Of a DNA stretch of 15,409 nucleotides, positions 1 through 6,599 are shown one piece after another. Within the stretch, counting starts at the first letter, position 1. Every line of letters begins with the position of its first letter. This DNA is from JBNKVT01 sp050299335. GTDB lineage: Bacteria; Pseudomonadota; Alphaproteobacteria; Rhodobacterales; Rhodobacteraceae. The notes beneath the pieces are model-generated. The model saw nothing but the letters and a program-made list of their open reading frames with translations. It ran no database searches and was not told the origin of the DNA. The DNA is taken from positions 1 to 15,409 of the forward strand of contig JBNKVT010000025.1 of NCBI GenBank assembly GCA_050299335.1, given 5' to 3'. Position numbers and translations under genes: made by a program.

Positions 1-434
1 CAACCCCCAATCCCGCCCCAAATCCATAGCTTCGCCGTCCCCATTTCTCCCCGCTCCACACCCGCACGGTGCGACCAGCACCGGGCCAAGCCCGACCCAA
101 CCGAGGGGCGGGCGCGTTGCTGACACATGCGGAGAGCGGCCCGCGTGGGCGTGACTGCGCCATAAAGTGGTCCGCAGAGGGGTCCGGACAGCGCCCACCC
201 TGGGTCGGGCTTGGCCCTCATTTTGAAGTCCCGGCGGGGCAGGGCAGGTTGCCGGAAGGTGCAGGATCAGGGCGGGCAAAGTGAACGCGTAGGAGACAAC
301 ACTTTCAGATGCGATTGCCCGCCCCCTGCCATGGGGAAGGGAGACGTCGCAGCGCTTGCGGAGAAAGATGTGAGATGGGCGGGTTCCGAGACAATCCGGG
401 CCACACCGGGGACGCCAGGGGGTGCCGACCGCGC
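1..434. other. Non-coding stretch downstream of leuB with inverted repeats
   Basis: I see no convincing gene here on either strand. The open frames present lack recognisable protein content, and the long plus-strand one runs antisense through leuB. The stretch is structured: a perfect 17-bp inverted repeat (83-99 with 201-217) encloses shorter stems (108-113/139-144, 145-151/192-198, 170-174/185-189). A separate perfect 10-bp inverted repeat pairs 270-279 with 315-324. On the minus strand this lies 3' of leuB, so it may be the leuB 3' UTR. No T-tract follows the stems, so they do not look like an ordinary intrinsic terminator. Confidence 0.6.
83..217. repeat. 17-bp perfect inverted repeat enclosing nested stems (possible structured RNA)
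   Basis: The arm GGGCCAAGCCCGACCCA at 83-99 is exactly complementary to 201-217. Inside it, 108-113 pairs with 139-144, 145-151 with 192-198 and 170-174 with 185-189. All pairings are compatible, giving a multibranched fold of about 135 nt on either strand. The G+C richness makes short stems cheap, but a 17-bp perfect closing stem is hard to get by chance at this spacing. I do not recognise it as 4.5S, 6S or another RNA known to me. Confidence 0.5.
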
Positions 435-1529
435 TTAAAGCGCCGCCACGATCGCGTCGCCCATTTCCGAGGTCGAGACTGGGGCCACGCCTTCGGCGCC
501 GATCAGATCCGCCGTCCTCAGCCCGTTGGCCAGCACCGTCTCGACCGCTTGTTCCACCCGTGTCGCCTCGTCGCCGAGGTCGAAGGAATAGCGCAGCGCC
601 ATCGCGAAGCTCAGGATGCAGGCGATCGGGTTGGCCTTGCCCTGCCCGGCGATATCCGGCGCCGAGCCATGCACCGGCTCATAGAGCGCCTTCGGCCGCC
701 CATTGGCCATCGGCGCGCCGAGACTGGCCGAGGGCAGCATGCCAAGGCTCCCGGTCAGCATCGCGGCGAGGTCGGACAGCAGGTCGCCGAACAGGTTGTC
801 GGTGACGATGACGTCGAACTGCTTCGGCCAGCGGGTCAGCTGCATGGCGCCGGCATCGGCGTACATGTGGCTGAGTTCCACATCCGGATACTCGGCCTGA
901 TGCACCTCGGTCACCACATCCCGCCACAGGATGCCCGATTCCATGACATTGGCCTTTTCCATCGAACAGAGCCTGTTCGCCCGTTTCCGCGCCAGTTCGA
1001 AGGCCGAACGCGCCACCCGGGCGATCTCGCTTTCGGTATAGCGCTGGGTGTTGATCCCGACCCGCTCGTTGCCTTCCTTGAAGATCCCGCGCGGCTCGCC
1101 GAAATAGACCCCGGAGGTCAGTTCCCGCACGATCATGATATCGAGCCCGGCCACCACATCCTTTTTCAGCGACGAGAAATCGGCCAGCGCATCGAAACAC
1201 TGTGCAGGCCGCAGGTTCGAGAACAGGTCCATCTCCTTGCGGAGCCTGAGCAGCCCGCGTTCGGGCTTCACCGAGAAATCCAGATCGTCGTATTTCGGCC
1301 CGCCGACAGCCCCCAGCAGTACCGCGTCCACCTCCTGGGCCTTCGCCATCGTGTCGTCGTGCAGCGGGGTGCCGTGCTTGTCATAGGCACAGCCGCCGAC
1401 CAGGTCCTCGGAGACGTCAAACGCAATCCCTCGGTTGTCCCCCAGCCAGTCGATCACCTTGCGGACCTCTTCCATGACTTCGGGACCGATACCGTCTCCG
1501 GGCAGGATCAGAAGCGACGGGTTGGACAT
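435..1529 (-). CDS. leuB: 3-isopropylmalate dehydrogenase
   Basis: LeuB oxidises and decarboxylates 3-isopropylmalate to 2-oxoisocaproate with NAD+, the third leucine-specific step, in the cytoplasm. The 364-residue product has the family's usual length. It opens with LLILPGDGIGPEVM and later carries the RELTSGVYFGEPRG segment, KANVM, the VTDNLFGDLLSDLAAM region with the metal-binding aspartates, LPSASLG, and the nucleotide-contacting EPVHGSAPDIAG segment. I chose the ATG at 1529 because a strong Shine-Dalgarno (GAGGAGGT) precedes it and the protein then starts MSNPSLLILPG. The frame stays open about 20 codons further upstream without family similarity. The gene starts 56 bp after the LysR gene on the same strand, so some transcription may come from there. 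The leuC and leuD genes are 4-6 kb away on the same strand. Confidence 0.97.
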   Translation of the reverse strand: MSNPSLLILPGDGIGPEVMEEVRKVIDWLGDNRGIAFDVSEDLVGGCAYDKHGTPLHDDTMAKAQEVDAVLLGAVGGPKYDDLDFSVKPERGLLRLRKEMDLFSNLRPAQCFDALADFSSLKKDVVAGLDIMIVRELTSGVYFGEPRGIFKEGNERVGINTQRYTESEIARVARSAFELARKRANRLCSMEKANVMESGILWRDVVTEVHQAEYPDVELSHMYADAGAMQLTRWPKQFDVIVTDNLFGDLLSDLAAMLTGSLGMLPSASLGAPMANGRPKALYEPVHGSAPDIAGQGKANPIACILSFAMALRYSFDLGDEATRVEQAVETVLANGLRTADLIGAEGVAPVSTSEMGDAIVAAL

Positions 1530-1585
1530 GGGGGCACCTCCTCGGGCTGGTTCGCGGCCTCGGGTAGCCGGTTGCGCGGGCAGGG

Positions 1586-2473
1586 TCAAGCGGCGCAGAG
1601 CGGGGCGATTTCACGGGCGAGCAGGTCATAGACGAAGCGGATGCGCGGACTGCGCCGCAGGGCGTCGGGGGCGGCCAGCCAGACCGGCAGGGTCGGGATG
1701 TCGAGCCCGGGCAGCACCCGCTCGACCAGCGGGTCGTCCTTCGCCACCGAGACCTGCCCGAAGCCCAGTCCGCATCCCGCCCGCACCAGATGCCAGCCCA
1801 GCGCCTGATCGTCGCAACGGGTGGCGAAATCGCTCCGTCGCATCTCGACCCCGCGCGTCCGCATGCCGCGGATGATCAGGTCGGAACGGTCAAGACCGAC
1901 CAGGTCATGGCCCCCCAGATCGTCGATCGTGTGGGGCCGCCCCCGCCGGTCGAGATAGGAGGTCGCCGCAAACAGCCCGATCTCGATCTCGCCCAGATAG
2001 CGCGCGACGATCTCCGGTTCGGTCGGCCGCACCATCCGCACCGCGATATCGGCCTCGCGGAACAACAGGTTCTCGTTGCTGTCGCTGGGCAGGATCTCGA
2101 CCTCGATCCCCGGCGCCTCGGCGCGGATTATGGCGGCAAGGCGCGGCAGGTGGAAATGGGCGACCACGACCGAGGCGGTCACCCGCACCGTGCCCTCCAG
2201 CGTCTGCGACTGCCCCGCCGCCGTCAGGCCGAGCCGGTGTGCCGCGGCACCCATATCGCGGGCGGCGGGAAGCAGCTCGGCCCCGGCATCGGTCAGGTGC
2301 AGCCCCCGCGCATGGCGGGTGAACAGCGCGACCCCCAGCGCCTCCTCGGCCAGGGCGACATGGCGCCCGATCGTCGGCTGGCTCTGGCCAAGCAGTCGGG
2401 CAGCGGCGGAAAGCGAGCCGGTCTCGGCGACGGCGAGGAAAGACCGCAACAGGGTCCAGTCGGGAATATCCAT
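1586..2473 (-). CDS. LysR-family transcriptional regulator
   Basis: This encodes a 295-residue LysR-type regulator of standard length. Residues about 4-62 form the winged helix-turn-helix (LLRSFLAVAETGSLSAAARLL, then SQPTIGRHVALAEEALGVALF), followed by LTDAGAELL and the linker helix. The remainder is a periplasmic-binding-like effector domain. The ATG at 2473 places the HTH at the expected distance from the N terminus; no good ribosome site is seen there, and an ATG at 2515 would add 14 residues. It is divergent from the epimerase-like gene at 2567, with an A+T-rich gap of 93 bp. Family practice suggests it controls that neighbour and itself. The effector is unknown. leuB follows 56 bp downstream, but I see no specific reason to link the regulator to leucine synthesis. 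Confidence 0.9.
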   Translation of the reverse strand: MDIPDWTLLRSFLAVAETGSLSAAARLLGQSQPTIGRHVALAEEALGVALFTRHARGLHLTDAGAELLPAARDMGAAAHRLGLTAAGQSQTLEGTVRVTASVVVAHFHLPRLAAIIRAEAPGIEVEILPSDSNENLLFREADIAVRMVRPTEPEIVARYLGEIEIGLFAATSYLDRRGRPHTIDDLGGHDLVGLDRSDLIIRGMRTRGVEMRRSDFATRCDDQALGWHLVRAGCGLGFGQVSVAKDDPLVERVLPGLDIPTLPVWLAAPDALRRSPRIRFVYDLLAREIAPLCAA

Positions 2474-2566
2474 ATAAAAATGAATATCAGATAGAAGATT
2501 TTTGGCAATTACCATTCTTTTGCAAATAGATAAAATCTCGATCAGACAGAAACACAGGAGCAACCC
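2474..2566. promoter_or_regulatory. Divergent promoter/operator region between LysR gene and epimerase-like gene
   Basis: This 93-bp gap is strikingly A+T-rich against its G+C-rich surroundings, as expected for divergent promoters under a LysR regulator. It contains the palindrome TTTGCAAA (2519-2526). The plus-strand gene has a good Shine-Dalgarno (CAGGAGC) just before its ATG. I could not settle on a specific T-N11-A LysR box or -35/-10 pair. Confidence 0.45.
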
Positions 2567-3484
2567 ATGACCCGCACCATTCTGATTCTCGGCGCCTCTG
2601 GCCGCGCCGGACGCAATGCCGCCGAGGCCTTCGCCGCCGCCGGCTGGCAGGTCCGCCGCTTCGACCGCAAGCGTGACGATCTCATCAAGGCCGCCAAGGG
2701 CTCGGATGTGATCTTCAACGGCATGAACCCGCCAAACTACGAGAACTGGGCCGAGAACATCCCCCGGATCACCCGCGACGCCATCCACGCGGCCAGGTCC
2801 AGCGGCGCGACGCTGATCGTGCCGGGCAATGTCTATATCTACGGTGCCGCCCCCGGCCCGTGGTCCGAAGACACCGCAACGCAGCCGAACTCGGTAAAGG
2901 GCCGCGTCCGCGTCGAGATGGAGGAGAGCTACCGCGCCGCCGCCCGGGACGGGCTACAGGTGATCCTCCTGCGGGCCGGCGATTTCATCGACCCAGGGGA
3001 TGGCGGCGACGCCATGTCCCTGATCTATCTTCGCGCCATCGCGCGCGACAGGCTCACCGCCGCCGGCAATCCTGCGGTGACCCGCGCCTATGCCTATATG
3101 CCCGACTTCGCCCGGGCGGCGGTGATGCTGGCGGAGATCCGTGACCGCCTGGGCGCTTACGAGGATATCCCCTTCCCAGGCCACGCTTTTTCGCTTCTCG
3201 ACCTCAAGGCGGAACTGGAGCGGCGGACTGGCCGGGCCTTGCGTCTGAGTAAGTTTCCCTGGTGGCTAATCCGCGCGCTGTCCCCGGTCTGGCCGCTTGC
3301 GCGGGAACTCATGGAAATGCGCTATCTCTGGTCCCTGGAACACCGGCTCGACGGCGGCAAATTTGCCCGTCTCCTGCCCGAGTTCCAATCCACCAGTTTC
3401 GAGGAGGTCGTCGCCGGAAGCCTGGCAGCCGAGCGGTCGGAGAAGGCACCCTCAACCGCTTCCAGTCAGCTTCGGACGCTGTAG
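2567..3484 (+). CDS. NAD(P)-binding epimerase/dehydratase-like (extended SDR) protein
   Basis: The 305-residue product begins TILILGASGRAGR, a GxxGxxG dinucleotide-binding motif at residues 9-15 of a Rossmann fold. VIFNGMNPPNY and VPGNVYIYG follow, typical of the NAD-dependent epimerase/dehydratase superfamily. The C-terminal third (from about residue 205) resembles the substrate-binding part of these proteins. The substrate cannot be told from sequence. The start is supported by AGGAGC 5 bp before the ATG. It is divergent from the LysR gene at 1586-2473, so it is the likely regulatory target. A hairpin about 25 bp past the stop may terminate it. The last 15 or so residues are polar and low-complexity, unlike the fold, and may be a tail. 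Confidence 0.82.
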   Translation: MTRTILILGASGRAGRNAAEAFAAAGWQVRRFDRKRDDLIKAAKGSDVIFNGMNPPNYENWAENIPRITRDAIHAARSSGATLIVPGNVYIYGAAPGPWSEDTATQPNSVKGRVRVEMEESYRAAARDGLQVILLRAGDFIDPGDGGDAMSLIYLRAIARDRLTAAGNPAVTRAYAYMPDFARAAVMLAEIRDRLGAYEDIPFPGHAFSLLDLKAELERRTGRALRLSKFPWWLIRALSPVWPLARELMEMRYLWSLEHRLDGGKFARLLPEFQSTSFEEVVAGSLAAERSEKAPSTASSQLRTL

Positions 3485-3804
3485 ACCCGCGGCAGAATAA
3501 TAGTCGAAGGCGGGAGGCTGCTCAGCAGCCTCGCGCCTTTCCCCCCAATGCGGGCAAGAGGCTTGCCCGACTTCCAGTCCGACGCCGACGGATGCTTTCA
3601 GGCCACGGGCACCCGCGAAGGGCGCCGCGCCATACGGCGCATGTAAGAAGATACTCGGTACGCGCAGGTACCGGGCCGGGGCGGCAGGCCTGAACCCCCA
3701 ATGGCGGCCGGAGCCGTCCCCTGCTCCGGATCACGGGTACCAAATGAATCGCCAGGCAAGTCTGGTTTTTGGACGGTCCCGTGTATACAATGCCTGACTG
3801 TATA
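3485..3804. other. Hairpin-rich intergenic spacer between convergent genes
   Basis: I see no credible gene in these 320 bp. At least five inverted repeats occur: 3507-3539 (terminator-like), 3551-3558/3562-3569, 3597-3604/3687-3694, which encloses 3622-3627/3635-3640 and 3656-3661/3668-3673, and 3708-3714/3723-3729. Base composition turns A+T-rich from about 3740, where two GTATAC palindromes lie near the 3' end of the convergent gene. A 73-codon minus-strand open frame (3522-3743) looks arginine-rich and unlike a real protein. The stretch could hold a small RNA, a dispersed repeat, or a scar from insertion of the LysR/epimerase pair. Confidence 0.5.
3507..3539 (+). terminator. Hairpin downstream of epimerase-like gene (candidate terminator)
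   Basis: AAGGCG at 3507-3512 pairs with CGCCTT at 3534-3539. GAGGCTGCT at 3514-3522 pairs with AGCAGCCTC at 3524-3532, leaving one G/G mismatch and a very tight tip. It starts 22 bp after the stop codon of the epimerase-like gene and is followed by only a short T run, then C residues. It could be a weak intrinsic terminator. Confidence 0.45.
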
Positions 3805-4995
3805 CTATAGTTTTAAATCAACCCAAAGAAGAAAATGGTCCGAAGCTGCGGCTTCGTCGCCAAAAAGCCTCGCCGCCGCCGGGTCCTCCGGGTCGGGCCA
3901 GAACACCCCTGTATACAACACCTCCAGATCCCGCGACGGCAAAAGGTAATCGACCCTGAGATTTCCTGGCCCGTCCGGATCGGTCCAGAGCGTGGTGTCG
4001 AGGGCTGGGTCTCCACCATGTCCGGCATTGAGCCGGGGATCTGCCGCCGCCGCCATGCCGCCCGCGCCGGTCGGGCGCGGATCGGTCAGCGCCGGGTGGG
4101 CAAGCAGTGCCCGGATCGCCTCAGGCCTCCCGTCGCCATCCTCGGAATCGGCATTGAGGGTGCCGAGCAGCACGAACCCGGTCTCGGGGCCGGGGGCGCG
4201 GCGTCCCTGGTCGTCGGTGAAGGCCATGCCGTCGAGATAGCGCGACCAGAAGGCGATCTCGTCGTGATTGCGCCAGCCATTGAGGTCCTCCGGCCCGTCG
4301 AAGACCGGCGGCGTCGGGTGCGAGGCCAAAAGGCGCAGCCGGGTCTCGCCAATGAGCACGGGGACGTCCCAATGCGATTTGGAGGACAGGCGAAAGACCG
4401 CGAGCGCCTCTTCACCGAGGAAGGATGTAAGATCGGGATTGCGCGGCAGATTGGCCCCCGGCAGGTCGCGCCAGAGCAAGGTGGCGAAGCTGCGGGCATT
4501 GGTGGTGTCGATGGGAAAGCGCGACAGGATCGCCATACCGTTCTGGCCCGAGAACTGCCCGAACCCGAACGCATCGCTATATCGGTTCGTGCGCCCGTCG
4601 CCGTCGAGATCGACGCCCGAAGGCACACCTGAATTGACCGGCAGCGCAAAGAGATAGGGATAGTCGGGACCGTCCCCGGCGCGAAGAAGATCGGCAAAGG
4701 CGCTCAGCGCCAGCAGTTCGGCATCATAGTCGAACTCGTTCAGCAGCAGGATATCGGGGCTTGTATGGGCGATGATCCGGGCAATGGCCGTGACTTGCGG
4801 GTCGCCATCGACAATGTCCCGCCACAACAGGCCCGGCGCGTCGCGGCCAAGGCCGGTATTGTATTGGGCAACGCGAACCGGCTCGGCGAGCCCCTGGCAA
4901 GGCAGAGCGGCCGTCAGCAGCAGGCAGGCGGCGCAGTGTCTATCCGGAACGGGGAGAAGGCGAAACAGGCTGCGAACGAAAGCCGCCGGGGTCAT
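3805..4995 (-). CDS. Exported endonuclease/exonuclease/phosphatase (EEP)-fold protein
   Basis: The 396-residue product starts with a signal peptide (hydrophobic stretch about 22-31, probable cleavage after GLA near residue 37), so it is probably periplasmic or secreted. The mature part has the DNase I/EEP motif order: VAQYNTGLG, LLLNEFD (metal-binding Glu), GQNGMAILSRFP, LLASHPTPP, GTLNAD at 278-283, RVDYLLPS, and SDHF near the end (His387). Members hydrolyse phosphodiester or phosphomonoester bonds; the substrate here is unknown. The ATG at 4995 overlaps the stop of the upstream membrane-protein gene as ATGA, indicating translational coupling. The frame is open further upstream, but that part lies inside the membrane-protein gene. 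The usual GDxN motif reads GTLN here, replacing one acidic residue. Confidence 0.85.
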   Translation of the reverse strand: MTPAAFVRSLFRLLPVPDRHCAACLLLTAALPCQGLAEPVRVAQYNTGLGRDAPGLLWRDIVDGDPQVTAIARIIAHTSPDILLLNEFDYDAELLALSAFADLLRAGDGPDYPYLFALPVNSGVPSGVDLDGDGRTNRYSDAFGFGQFSGQNGMAILSRFPIDTTNARSFATLLWRDLPGANLPRNPDLTSFLGEEALAVFRLSSKSHWDVPVLIGETRLRLLASHPTPPVFDGPEDLNGWRNHDEIAFWSRYLDGMAFTDDQGRRAPGPETGFVLLGTLNADSEDGDGRPEAIRALLAHPALTDPRPTGAGGMAAAADPRLNAGHGGDPALDTTLWTDPDGPGNLRVDYLLPSRDLEVLYTGVFWPDPEDPAAARLFGDEAAASDHFLLWVDLKL

Positions 4996-5789
4996 GCGCG
5001 CGAGCGTTTGACCAGATAGGAGACCTTGAGGATGGCGGCCCCCCGGATGACCAGCGACCCCGAAACGAAGGCCCAGAATGTCGCGCCCCAGACCAGCGGC
5101 TGATAGTTGGTCAGCACCGAGGGGTCGAACCAGCCGCTGGCACGCGAGACGATGACCGGCAACAGGTAGAGGAAACCGAGGCCAACGAGGACGTTGATGG
5201 TTCCGTCGCGCTGCAGCCGGCGCTCGACATCGCGGCCATAGCCCGGCTCGAAGGTCGGGAGGTTGACCCAGAGATTGAAATCCTTCCGCCCCACCGGCCA
5301 TTTGAACAGCCACAGAAGGACGGCGAAGAAGGCCAGCGACAGGAAGGTGATGACGAAGCTGATGGCGGCGGCGCGCTTGATCAGCAGCGTGAACTGCTCG
5401 CTCTCGCCGGCCGCGATCATGTCGGCGGCGACATTGGTCGGGCTGAGCGGATAGTCGAGCCAGGCGATGGAGCGGTCGGACCAGTCGAGCACCGTGGCCG
5501 AGAAACTGTCATTGCCCTCCGTCGCCCTGCACAGGAAGATCAGCGCCAGGATCTGGCAGGCGAAGGCGACGAAGCGGACGCGGTTATAGGGCGGGGCAAA
5601 GCGGAAATCGATCAGGCCGGGATGGGTCGAGGCGTATTCGAACAGGGTGAAAGCCGCGGCGATGCCGCCGACGATCAGCGAGATTTCCTGGCTCGACACC
5701 GAGACGTTCGGCAACAGGAAGGCCGGTGCCGCGATGACCACGACCACGAGGCAGGCTCTGATGATGGCGCCGAGCAGCCTTTTAAGCAC
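4992..5789 (-). CDS. Six-helix membrane protein of unknown function
   Basis: I do not recognise a named family. The 265-residue product has about six hydrophobic segments: roughly 5-27, 36-52, 71-87, 138-163, 198-215 and 231-250. A soluble loop of about 50 residues containing several acidic residues lies between the third and fourth. The C terminus ends in a basic KVSYLVKRSRA. The start codon is GTG at 5789, supported by a strong Shine-Dalgarno (GGGAGGT, five bases before it). It lies between leuD (47 bp upstream) and the exported EEP protein, which it overlaps by 4 bp, so these two are very probably made together and may work as a pair at the inner membrane. I believe similar arrangements near leuD occur in Rhodobacteraceae, but cannot check this here. 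Confidence 0.8.
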   Translation of the reverse strand: MLKRLLGAIIRACLVVVVIAAPAFLLPNVSVSSQEISLIVGGIAAAFTLFEYASTHPGLIDFRFAPPYNRVRFVAFACQILALIFLCRATEGNDSFSATVLDWSDRSIAWLDYPLSPTNVAADMIAAGESEQFTLLIKRAAAISFVITFLSLAFFAVLLWLFKWPVGRKDFNLWVNLPTFEPGYGRDVERRLQRDGTINVLVGLGFLYLLPVIVSRASGWFDPSVLTNYQPLVWGATFWAFVSGSLVIRGAAILKVSYLVKRSRA

Positions 5790-5815
5790 TGCTCACCTCC
5801 CTTTCGATCCTCGGG

Positions 5816-5833
5816 CCCGGCCTGCGGGCCGGG
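5816..5833. repeat. Intergenic stem-loop between leuD and membrane-protein gene
   Basis: CCCGGCC (5816-5822) pairs with GGCCGGG (5827-5833) around a TGCG loop. It lies right after the leuD stop. No T-tract follows on the minus strand, so it is more likely an mRNA-processing or stabilising element than a terminator. Confidence 0.4.
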
Positions 5834-5836
5834 GTC

Positions 5837-6442
5837 TCATGCCCAGGGCATCCGCGCCCCGTAATCCTTTTCAAACGCATCAATCGCAGAAGATTTCTGC
5901 AAACTCAAACCGATATCGTCCAGCCCGTTCAGAAGACACTCCTTCCGGAACGGATCGATCTCGAAGCCGATCTCACCGCCATCGGGCCCCTGAATGGTCT
6001 GGTTCTCCAGATCCACACTCAGGACCGCATTGGCGCCGCGCTCGGCGTCATCCATAAGCTTGTCCACCTCTTCTTGAGGCAGAACAATCGGTAAGATACC
6101 GTTCTTAAAGCAATTGTTGTAGAAAATATCGGCAAAGGATGTCGCAATCACGACCCTGATGCCGAAATCCAACAGTGCCCAGGGGGCGTGTTCACGCGAC
6201 GAGCCGCAACCGAAATTGTCCCCCGCGACGATGATCTGGGCGTTGCGGTAGGCGGGCTTGTTCAGCACGAAATCGGGGTTTTCGCTGCCATCGTCGAGAA
6301 AACGCATCTCGTCGAACAGGTTCTTGCCGAGCCCGGTGCGCTTGATCGTCTTCAGGAACTGCTTGGGGATGATCATGTCGGTGTCGATATTGACCAGCGG
6401 CATGGGGGCCGCGACACCTTCGATCCTGGTGAATTTTTCCAT
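5837..6442 (-). CDS. leuD: 3-isopropylmalate dehydratase small subunit
   Basis: LeuD is the small (swivelling) subunit of isopropylmalate isomerase, which with LeuC converts 2-isopropylmalate to 3-isopropylmalate via a dehydrated intermediate. The 201-residue length is normal. It shows IDTDMIIPKQFLKT near the N terminus and the conserved GDNFGCGSSREHAPW at residues 74-88. FADIFYNNCFKNGILPI follows. The ATG at 6442 has AGGAG nine bases upstream. It is on the same strand as leuC, but the two are separated by more than 1 kb holding an oppositely oriented amidase, so leuD probably needs its own promoter, which should lie at 6443-6596. Confidence 0.97.
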   Translation of the reverse strand: MEKFTRIEGVAAPMPLVNIDTDMIIPKQFLKTIKRTGLGKNLFDEMRFLDDGSENPDFVLNKPAYRNAQIIVAGDNFGCGSSREHAPWALLDFGIRVVIATSFADIFYNNCFKNGILPIVLPQEEVDKLMDDAERGANAVLSVDLENQTIQGPDGGEIGFEIDPFRKECLLNGLDDIGLSLQKSSAIDAFEKDYGARMPWA

Positions 6443-6599
6443 TTATCAGTCTCCTGTCCCGCTACACCCTATTACCAACAGCCGGTACAGCCTGAACCGT
6501 ATTGGATGGTGAACTGTGGCGATTTTCACTGGCAGGCAGAATACCTGGCAGTAGATTTGAATTTTTTTGAGGTACCCCAGCCAAACGCGGGAGCAGATG
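6443..6599. promoter_or_regulatory. Divergent promoter region between leuD and amidase gene
   Basis: This roughly 155-bp gap separates two divergent start codons, so both promoters should be here. It is less G+C-rich than the leu genes. It contains two direct copies of CTGGCAG (6529-6535 and 6545-6551, 16 bp apart) and a seven-T run (6562-6568). I cannot assign -35/-10 boxes with confidence. Confidence 0.4.

Noticed and set aside
183..194. GTCCGGACAGCG shared with 12449-12460
   Set aside because: A 12-bp match built on a G+C-rich palindrome with no similar flanks; too short to call a repeat.
309..1631. 440-codon plus-strand open frame
   Set aside because: It runs antisense through leuB, is rich in Arg, His and Gln in the manner of high-G+C shadow frames, and has no recognisable domain.
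3522..3743. 73-codon minus-strand ORF in the hairpin-rich spacer
   Set aside because: Arginine-rich, no domain, no ribosome site, and it reads straight through several perfect inverted repeats.
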